Part shown: piece after piece, positions 6,946 through 12,142 of the stretch
How positions within the stretch are numbered: position 1 is the stretch's first letter
Layout: every line of letters begins with the position of its first letter
NCBI GenBank assembly: GCA_937923375.1
Contig: CALAJG010000322.1
Coordinates: 1 to 12,142 of the forward strand
Reading direction: 5' to 3'
DNA: 12,142 bases
Source: an uncultured Leucothrix sp.
GTDB lineage: Bacteria; Pseudomonadota; Gammaproteobacteria; Thiotrichales; Thiotrichaceae
Made by a program: the position numbers and the translations under genes
The notes under the pieces: generated by a model
The model's database searches: none
What the model saw: the letters and a program-made list of their open reading frames with translations, nothing else
What the model was told of the DNA's origin: nothing

Positions 6946-8139
6946 CTATTGCCCCTTTGCAAAGCTGTTGGCATAGCCAATATCATGACTAAATTTATTA
7001 TTAGTATTTCTTATACTGCTATAGTTTTTATTGGATTTCCCGCGAAGATATAGCAGAAAAATAATATTGGATTGATGGAACATTATCCCATTAACGAGGA
7101 AGACAAAGATAAAGTAGATAGCAATATAGTTTCTGTATCTATAATCTAATCTTCTGTATATTTCGTAGTAAATTAATCCTAAAGAAAATAGTCCAAATGC
7201 ACCAAAGTCAACAATAATATTTAAGAAATCATTGTGAGCATTTAGGGGGTATTTTCCTTGCATTTGTAAAGACCCAGTGCCAAAAATATAGTTTATCAAG
7301 GTAAAATTTTCTGAAATATAATTGAAGTAAAACGCCCATATCTCTGTCCGACCACTAGATATTTTTTGTAAACCTTCACCGGCGTAGTTGTCTGCTCTAT
7401 TTTTGCTGATGAAACGTTCAAGAATACTATCAAAGGAAATAGTATCAGGGTTGACAGCTGATACTATCAAGAACAGAGAAATTAAGAGCAAGCCACCTAA
7501 GGCAATGTAAATGAAATGCCTCCTTAAACTCTTAAACAAAGCGATTGCCAAAATTGGAACTATATTTGACCTAACATTTAGAAATATTAAGAAAGCTAGG
7601 AATAAGAACAAAAAAAAGTGCTTGGAGTGTATGAATAATAAGCTAATCTTTGCAATAATTTGAGAGTTTGTATGTAATGGATTGTTATCAAACAAGCCAT
7701 ACAGCTCAGAAAAACTAAGGCCAAAAGATGCGAGTAAATACGTAAATGATATAATAATAATAATTGGAAGTGTTAGTTGCGCAAGGGCTCTTAATTTTTC
7801 AAAAGAAATATCTAAATGATAACAGGACAAAATAACTAAAGGAGTCAACAAAACCCTAATATTATATAATAATTGTTTTTCAGCAACTTCTTGCGTAAAT
7901 AACAATGGATAAAAAGCAATTAAAGATGCAATTATAAAAATTACTATATCTGTTTTGTTTATTAACTTTGCATAGTTATAGGCTATCAATAGAATGGAAG
8001 TCAAAGTAAATAAAAGCTGGATGTACATTGGTTTTTCATCTAAATAGATAAAATCAGAAAAAATTCTAAACGCCAGATAACCAATTAGAGCTAGAATAAT
8101 TGAGTTTTCTAATGAAAAAATATTCTTTGATATTTTCAT
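6946..8139 (-). CDS. Wzy-type O-antigen polymerase / ligase-like membrane protein
   Basis: Polytopic inner-membrane protein, about 10-12 hydrophobic spans by eye and 397 residues, typical for Wzy/WaaL. The signature is the large periplasmic loop and following span: SSGRTEIWAFY (261-271, R264) and LNAHNDFLNIIVDFGAFGL (299-317, H302), matching the Wzy_C/O-antigen ligase family. Wzy joins undecaprenyl-linked repeat units in the periplasm; WaaL-type relatives transfer finished chains to lipid A. The position next to a Wzx flippase favours the polymerase, but primary sequence cannot separate the two. The start codon overlaps the flippase stop as ATGA, with no strong ribosome site, so translation is probably coupled. 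The coding DNA is clearly AT-richer than in the four genes downstream, as usual for Wzy genes. An ATT-repeat run encodes five isoleucines near 126-130. Confidence 0.87.
   Translation of the reverse strand: MKISKNIFSLENSIILALIGYLAFRIFSDFIYLDEKPMYIQLLFTLTSILLIAYNYAKLINKTDIVIFIIASLIAFYPLLFTQEVAEKQLLYNIRVLLTPLVILSCYHLDISFEKLRALAQLTLPIIIIISFTYLLASFGLSFSELYGLFDNNPLHTNSQIIAKISLLFIHSKHFFLFLFLAFLIFLNVRSNIVPILAIALFKSLRRHFIYIALGGLLLISLFLIVSAVNPDTISFDSILERFISKNRADNYAGEGLQKISSGRTEIWAFYFNYISENFTLINYIFGTGSLQMQGKYPLNAHNDFLNIIVDFGAFGLFSLGLIYYEIYRRLDYRYRNYIAIYFIFVFLVNGIMFHQSNIIFLLYLRGKSNKNYSSIRNTNNKFSHDIGYANSFAKGQ
6952..6958 (-). promoter_or_regulatory. Shine-Dalgarno deciding the deacetylase start
   Basis: The minus strand reads AAAGGGG, 10 nt before ATG 6941 and inside the 3' end of the polymerase gene. 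It favours the internal ATG over the longer one at 6986. Confidence 0.65.
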
Positions 8140-9392
8140 GCTTCAGCCAATTTTTCTGTGTTTGCTGATGCAGGCCTATTGCTTATTTGATGCGCATTAA
8201 ATAGCTTTATTCCAAATAAAATATTTAAAATCATTAACAAAAAATATGAAATTAAGGTTGAATAGGCCGCACCCATGATTCCATATTCTTTAATTAATAG
8301 TATATTAAGTATTGTATTTACAACTGCTGCTATTCCATTATTTACAGAGGTCCATCCAGCACGTTCACTCTTTAAAATGAATAGCACGAATCTATCAGCA
8401 ATAGAAAAGAATACATACGCGAAAGCGATAATTGGAACAATGATAACCCCATCAGAATAACTAGAATCAATAAGGTACTTGTAAATTAAAGGGGCAGATA
8501 GGCTCAACCCCAAAGCAATTAGACTGATCAAGAGGGCCTGTATGGCAATGCTCTTGTAAATTTTCTTAACTCTATTTTCATTGGCCATTTTATAAAAGTG
8601 GCTGCTCCAAACCTGCGACATTGCACAGTCAGCAACGTAAACGACATTGCTTAGTGCATACGCCATCGTATAAATTCCGAGCTCCTGCCTACCCACAATG
8701 TCCTCGATGAAGAATTTGTCCGAGTGGAAAATAACCCATGCAAAAATTAACCCAGGGTAGCCCATCAGCATGAAAGTAATTACGCTTTTATAGTGGCCTT
8801 TTTTCTGCTTGAAAAAGTCTTTTATGGAACTGTCATTAAGGTAACTTCTTAAGGAGTATATGCCTAATACTGCCGCCGTAATCAGCTGAGCATAAATTCG
8901 AGTCTGATAGCTTTGAATCAGAAATTCTAATAGGAGAACCGTTAGTACTAAAATAAAGAGGTTCTTTATGATAGTTAAAATATTACCATGGCGATGTTTA
9001 TGCTCTGAAAAAAAATCTACAGACTTTATAACAATCCAAGTATCAAAGAGAGCAATCAAAGGTTGAATAAGATAAGTGTTGCCAATTTTATCACTTAAAA
9101 AATCTGAAAACACCAACACCAAACTAAAAAATATTAACGTTAAAATAATAGTGACTTGGATGACAACAACTTTAAAGCTTTTAAAGTCGCCTTCATCAAA
9201 TCTTTTCTTCCATGATAGGTTTTCAAGATTACCTGCGATCAAAGGCCCCATAAAAGCATTTATAGCAAGGAATAGTCCAACCAAGCCCAGTTCTTCAGGC
9301 GATAGATAAAATGAAAGCACAGGAAAAAAAATCGAGCCTATCACCGCTCTAATCCCATTTAGTCCCAGGCTTTCTAACATGCCTTTATACAT
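8136..9392 (-). CDS. Wzx-type oligosaccharide flippase (MOP superfamily)
   Basis: Polytopic inner-membrane transporter of 418 residues with about 12 hydrophobic segments. It should flip the undecaprenyl-diphosphate-linked repeat unit from cytoplasm to periplasm. Family marks are the N-terminal helix followed by FYLSPEELGLVGLFLAINA (28-46), the mid-protein YPGLIFAWVIFHSDKFFIE segment with QELGIYTMAYALSNVV after it, and the late LIKEYGIMGAAYSTLISYF stretch. Each is a typical polysaccharide-transporter arrangement. The start lies 5 bp after the lyase stop with only a weak GAAAAG upstream, so coupling to the lyase is likely; an ATG four codons later is an alternative. It pairs with the polymerase gene directly downstream, which implies a Wzx/Wzy-dependent pathway rather than an ABC transporter. 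Two 8-nt A/T tracts lie in the gene (9008-9015, 9324-9331). Confidence 0.88.
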   Translation of the reverse strand: MYKGMLESLGLNGIRAVIGSIFFPVLSFYLSPEELGLVGLFLAINAFMGPLIAGNLENLSWKKRFDEGDFKSFKVVVIQVTIILTLIFFSLVLVFSDFLSDKIGNTYLIQPLIALFDTWIVIKSVDFFSEHKHRHGNILTIIKNLFILVLTVLLLEFLIQSYQTRIYAQLITAAVLGIYSLRSYLNDSSIKDFFKQKKGHYKSVITFMLMGYPGLIFAWVIFHSDKFFIEDIVGRQELGIYTMAYALSNVVYVADCAMSQVWSSHFYKMANENRVKKIYKSIAIQALLISLIALGLSLSAPLIYKYLIDSSYSDGVIIVPIIAFAYVFFSIADRFVLFILKSERAGWTSVNNGIAAVVNTILNILLIKEYGIMGAAYSTLISYFLLMILNILFGIKLFNAHQISNRPASANTEKLAEA

Positions 9393-9397
9393 GCTAA

Positions 9398-10288
9398 TTA
9401 ATCTTTTCTATACGGTTCTAAGCTATACAGCTCACCGCTTGTAATTGACTGGCGTGTCTTTCCTTGCCTAAAACCATCATGATACAAAGTGCTCGTGTGT
9501 GTATTTAATTTACTTCTATAGTGCGCCAGCTTGAAATAGGGCATGGCAGGGTTGTTGCGATCTGACTGATATTGAAGCGTTGGGATATTTCTCAGGTTAA
9601 GCACTTTCTTGAAAGTTTCTTGCTCTTCAGTTTTATGGAAAACTTCGATAACACCCGTTGCATGTGCAGTCCACTTAACATGCACGATAAAATCATTCCA
9701 GGTATTTTTGTTTACTTTCCTATCAAAGACCTCGCTAGTTTTAAAGGCCGTACCACTACCCTCAAAGCATTGATATCCGGAGACATTACCTGTCATTACC
9801 TTGACAAGAAGCGCATTGTCAGGGGTTACTTCAAATTGAAGCAATTGACAGACCTCGTCATAGCTAGAGTGCCAATCAGCAAAAACGAACCAATCTTTTG
9901 GAGCTTGCCAATCGCTTGGAAAAAAAGTTGACCATGCATACCAGTATTCATCGCCTTCCTTTTCATCATGGAGACCAGAGCGCAAGAAATCAGCTCTTTC
10001 TCCACCTGTTTGTCTAAACACGTCGCCATCATTCACTGTTAGTTTAGCGGCATATTTACCGTGTCTGACAGGGCTAGTAACCACTGAAAACTGCCTACTT
10101 TTATCAAACTGTTCATTATAGTGAAACTGATCCCATTGATAATCGTCGCCTGTTTCAAATCCGCCCATAAACGTAGGTATTTCCTTGGCACTCACTGCAT
10201 TTAATGACGCTGGGAGCATCAGTGTTATCACCACTGCATAAATAGAGGATCTTGTATGTTCAAAATTAAAATTTTTAATAAAATCCAC
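9398..10288 (-). CDS. Secreted polysaccharide lyase, heparinase-I-like jelly roll
   Basis: Predicted exported beta-jelly-roll lyase resembling the Polysacc_lyase (heparin lyase I, PL13/PL20-like) family, which cleaves uronic-acid glycans by beta-elimination. A Sec signal peptide is visible: hydrophobic 16-29 and a likely cut after AVSA (residue 34). Domain marks in order are GGFETGD (42-48), GGERADF (95-101), GDEYWYAWSTFFPSDW (112-127), FADWHS (136-141), NTWNDFIVHVKW (195-206), YFKLAHYRS (251-259) and LYHDGFRQG (268-276). The last is the usual closing strand. The length of 296 residues fits. The start is GTG, supported by AGAGGT 7 nt upstream. It is the first gene of the packed operon, 5 bp before the flippase. 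A lyase inside a biosynthetic operon suggests editing, length control or release of the cell's own polymer, as AlgL does for alginate. Exact substrate unknown; a hydrolase or non-catalytic binder is less likely. Confidence 0.83.
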   Translation of the reverse strand: MDFIKNFNFEHTRSSIYAVVITLMLPASLNAVSAKEIPTFMGGFETGDDYQWDQFHYNEQFDKSRQFSVVTSPVRHGKYAAKLTVNDGDVFRQTGGERADFLRSGLHDEKEGDEYWYAWSTFFPSDWQAPKDWFVFADWHSSYDEVCQLLQFEVTPDNALLVKVMTGNVSGYQCFEGSGTAFKTSEVFDRKVNKNTWNDFIVHVKWTAHATGVIEVFHKTEEQETFKKVLNLRNIPTLQYQSDRNNPAMPYFKLAHYRSKLNTHTSTLYHDGFRQGKTRQSITSGELYSLEPYRKD

Positions 10289-10295
10289 TGAGAAA

Positions 10296-10301
10296 ACCTC
10301 T
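10296..10301 (-). promoter_or_regulatory. Shine-Dalgarno for the GTG start of the lyase
   Basis: The minus strand reads AGAGGT with a 7-nt spacer to GTG at 10288. This supports the non-ATG start and includes the whole signal peptide in the gene. Confidence 0.6.
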
Positions 10302-10339
10302 ATTTAAGTCCGTTTATAGCCTATTTTATCCTGTTGTTA

Positions 10340-10367
10340 GTAATACCATCGAAATATTAACTGTTAA
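10340..10367 (-). promoter_or_regulatory. Candidate sigma-70 promoter of the eight-gene operon
   Basis: The minus strand carries TTAACA (10362-10367), a 16-nt spacer and TATTAC (10340-10345), about 50 bp upstream of the lyase start. The -35 matches the consensus at five of six bases and the -10 at four of six. Its position in the 234-bp gap (10289-10522) before a run of packed genes supports it. The rest of the gap holds an 8-bp palindrome GGAGCTCC (10445-10452) and no clear terminator for the upstream acyltransferase, so read-through is possible. Confidence 0.3.
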
Positions 10368-10522
10368 GAGGGTGCTTTTTCTGACTAGTGGCATGCTCTA
10401 AGCATTCGTCGTTTTAAAACTATCCTTTACCATCAAGTGAACTTGGAGCTCCTATGAGCTAGTACAGCCTGTCGTTTAACTAATATCACTAATGCCAAGG
10501 CAACCGTTAATTTTTTGTCATT

Positions 10523-11515
10523 TTAAGCATTGACTTTAATGGGTTGAAATATACTTAAAGAAACTAAGTGTGATGATATTTTGTTGATTATTATTGATAG
10601 GATTATAACTAAACATAAAAACAAAATAATGTTTAAAGGAAATGGTAGGCCTAAGTCTAAAAATAATGACTTAGTAGATACATGAACAATGTAAATCTCT
10701 AAAGTTAGGCCCCCAATGAATATAATTGGCTTCGATAAAATGCTATTCATTAGTTTTTCTTTAATCAATGATGATCTGCTTATTTTCAGCAGATAGTAAG
10801 CTAAAAATATATAGAATATTTGTTGAATAAATTGGATGTTTAATAATATTCCCTTTGTCATCATGTATTTATGAGAATAAATCACAATTAAAGAAAACAA
10901 GGCAATAGCAATATCCCTTTTTCCAGAGTATTTAATATGTTTAGACTTCAGTGCCATGTACATACCTAAGCAATATACTATGAAGTAATAGAAATACTTG
11001 AAAGGTGAGGTCTCAATGTTAAATTCTGATAGGTCCAAGTAAAATAGATATAAAACTACATATATAGTGAAAGATATTGCGATTCCAGTGAAAAGCTTTT
11101 TATTTGAGAAATTATTTAATATGAACCAACCAATGAAATAGTAAATTATTAGTGCTTTGAAGAACCAAAATGGCGGATAAAAGAAATTTCCTGCAAAGTC
11201 TACCAAGTCGTCTATGTGAAATTCGCCTAGGTAAAGATTCATTGGTATAATTATTAGTATAAGTGTAACCCATATTGGTGGATATAATTTCTTTATCCTG
11301 TCTGAATACCAACTCTTAAAGTCTTTAGGCCTTCTTTGCTGGCTTAAAAAAATTCCAAATGACGAGAGCATAAAAAATAGCGTGTTACCTATTCCGCCTC
11401 CAGTTCCCAAGTATTCGACTGGATAATAGGCATCCAAATGCGAGTTTACTACGAGGATAATAGCAATAAAGCGAAGAAAAATGGTGTCATTGTAATCTTT
11501 ATTTTCTATTCTCAT
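10523..11515 (-). CDS. Acyltransferase-3 family membrane protein (OafA-like)
   Basis: Integral membrane acyltransferase of the acyltransferase-3 family, which transfers acetyl or other short acyl groups onto surface sugars. It has about ten hydrophobic spans in 330 residues. Seen: first-span motif FLRFIAIILVVNSH with R15 and the presumed catalytic H26; FFMLSSFGIFLS (47-58); the RIKKLYPPIW motif (73-82); and a late GGLTLEIYIVHV segment resembling the usual G-SY-iYLvH end. There is no C-terminal SGNH domain, so this is the short form. The coding DNA is strikingly AT-rich compared with genes further left, a frequent sign of separately acquired O-antigen genes. It has gaps on both sides (368 bp upstream, 234 bp downstream), so it may be transcribed alone. 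The ATG at 11515 has no strong ribosome site. Likely O-acetylation of the polymer made by this locus; substrate not inferable. Confidence 0.85.
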   Translation of the reverse strand: MRIENKDYNDTIFLRFIAIILVVNSHLDAYYPVEYLGTGGGIGNTLFFMLSSFGIFLSQQRRPKDFKSWYSDRIKKLYPPIWVTLILIIIPMNLYLGEFHIDDLVDFAGNFFYPPFWFFKALIIYYFIGWFILNNFSNKKLFTGIAISFTIYVVLYLFYLDLSEFNIETSPFKYFYYFIVYCLGMYMALKSKHIKYSGKRDIAIALFSLIVIYSHKYMMTKGILLNIQFIQQIFYIFLAYYLLKISRSSLIKEKLMNSILSKPIIFIGGLTLEIYIVHVSTKSLFLDLGLPFPLNIILFLCLVIILSIIINKISSHLVSLSIFQPIKVNA

Positions 11516-11883
11516 TAGTTTTTAAAATCCATTCTACATAAAGTATTTTGAACTAAATGGTGTAATAGTATAAAAGTTTAAATTTTCCAAAAATTTTGAA
11601 TTTCTTGCCTGATTAACACAGCAAATATAAGAACATTTATCATTATTTTACCCCACCAGATAGTCTGCTCGCAGAAATACCGTACTGAATGATTCAAAAT
11701 GGAGATAAGTGGTCTTTGTCTACAGTGAAATATATGAAAATACTGCTAAACAATGAAAAACTAGGTTAATATCTAGTTATTACTTTTAATTATTCTTCTG
11801 CCTTTACTTAGTATTGTAGATGTGTATCAATCAGTTCTTAGCGTAAGTTAATTAACCTGTTGCTAGATGGCGAATTTGGTAGC
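11516..11883. other. AT-rich intergenic region without a convincing gene
   Basis: This 368-bp stretch is very AT-rich and has no ORF of normal gene size on either strand. It holds a 26-codon plus-strand ORF (11689-11769) of doubtful meaning, a weak terminator-like hairpin (11754-11778) and a 10-bp palindrome GTTAATTAAC (11847-11856). The acyltransferase promoter must lie here or further upstream, but no hexamer pair stood out. It may be the scar of a recombination or gene loss inside the locus. Confidence 0.6.
11754..11778 (-). terminator. Weak terminator-like hairpin after the dehydrogenase
   Basis: On the minus strand AACTAG, an 8-nt loop and CTAGTT are followed directly by further T residues (run to 11756). 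It lies about 105 bp beyond the dehydrogenase stop. The 6-bp AT-rich stem would be unstable, so termination would be partial at best. Confidence 0.25.
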
Positions 11884-12142
11884 TCATTTACATTTATGAA
11901 CGGTTCCGTGCTCCAGGATGCCACAGGCGTCAATTACAACTCGATTTTTGGGTATCAATAGGTTTAAATCAAAGAAATCTTTATGTTTCACTAATAACAC
12001 TAAAACATCCGCTTCATTTACAACATCCCTGTAGCTCCTTAGATCAAGTCCATCACATTCGCTAATATTAGGTTCAGCAACTATTAGCTTACCAATTCCC
12101 ATTTCTTGTATTCGTTTAGCAATCATTAGAGAAGGGGATTCA
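11884..12142 (-). CDS. UDP-sugar dehydrogenase, C-terminal part (WecC-like), 5'-truncated
   Basis: This is the last ~86 residues of a UDP-glucose/GDP-mannose dehydrogenase family enzyme, which oxidises the C6 alcohol of a nucleotide sugar to a uronic acid using two NAD+. The visible piece is the C-terminal UDP-binding domain. An ESPSLMIAKRI segment matches the conserved 'RESP' helix start of WecC/WbpA-type enzymes, followed by LIVAEPNI, EADVLVLLVKHKDFFDL and VVIDACGIL near the end. The frame is open through the edge, so the ATG at 12126 is internal and not the start. This pattern favours the UDP-N-acetylhexosamine dehydrogenases (ManNAc or GlcNAc) over UDP-glucose dehydrogenase, but specificity cannot be settled from this piece. 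It is probably part of an upstream gene group of the same polysaccharide locus. Confidence 0.85.
   Translation of the reverse strand, partial: ESPSLMIAKRIQEMGIGKLIVAEPNISECDGLDLRSYRDVVNEADVLVLLVKHKDFFDLNLLIPKNRVVIDACGILEHGTVHKCK

Noticed and set aside
7750..7765. Trinucleotide ATT/ATA run in the polymerase gene
   Set aside because: It encodes isoleucines in a membrane span and any length change would stay in frame; no sign of a regulatory repeat.
9324..9331. 8-nt A/T tract near the flippase start, and another at 9008-9015, as phase-variation switches
   Set aside because: Both are short, encode ordinary Phe codons and are common in AT-rich membrane protein genes; not enough to claim slippage control.
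9572..9931. 119-codon plus-strand open frame
   Set aside because: Antisense to the lyase gene, which shows full domain motifs and a signal peptide; treated as a shadow.
10445..10452. GGAGCTCC palindrome as an operator
   Set aside because: Only 8 bp, no second copy nearby, and about 80 bp upstream of the candidate promoter; likely chance.
10289..11883. JUMPstart/ops element, CRISPR array, tRNA or insertion sequence in the gaps
   Set aside because: No ops-like core, no spaced repeats, no cloverleaf and no terminal inverted repeats were seen on either strand.

Overview
The window looks like chromosomal DNA from a gammaproteobacterium, probably a marine or aquatic one (Alteromonadales/Oceanospirillales-like). 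This rests on protein flavour, codon use and moderate-to-low GC only, because no rRNA, tRNA or housekeeping marker is present. Apart from one flanking gene at the left edge, everything is on the minus strand and belongs to the distal part of a cell-surface polysaccharide (O-antigen, capsule or exopolysaccharide) biosynthesis locus. Transcription runs right to left.

Layout in transcription order: the 3' end of a UDP-sugar (uronic acid-forming) dehydrogenase (11884-12142, cut by the window edge); an AT-rich gap of 368 bp; a membrane acyltransferase-3 (10523-11515); a 234 bp gap with a candidate promoter; then seven tightly packed genes. These are a secreted heparinase-I-fold polysaccharide lyase (GTG start), a Wzx-type flippase, a Wzy-type polymerase/ligase, a NodB-fold deacetylase-like protein, an alpha/alpha-toroid protein of unknown function, an asparagine-synthetase-like amidotransferase, a second and divergent NodB-fold protein, and a GT4 glycosyltransferase (lyase plus seven, eight genes in all). 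Every junction is an overlap or a gap of at most 5 bp, so this looks like one translationally coupled operon. It ends at a hairpin that overlaps the last stop codon and is shared with a convergent SnoaL-like gene (1-399), which marks the end of the locus.

How the genes may work together (inference): the dehydrogenase makes a UDP-uronic acid and the AsnB-like enzyme may amidate its carboxylate. The NodB-fold proteins may remove acyl groups and the acyltransferase may add them. GT4 builds the repeat unit, Wzx flips it and Wzy polymerises it. The lyase would act in the periplasm or outside the cell as an editing, length-control or release enzyme on the uronic-acid polymer, by analogy with AlgL in alginate clusters. 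The least explained parts are the toroid protein and the divergent NodB-like protein, which flank the amidotransferase with overlapping reading frames. Together with it they look like an undescribed sugar-modification module.
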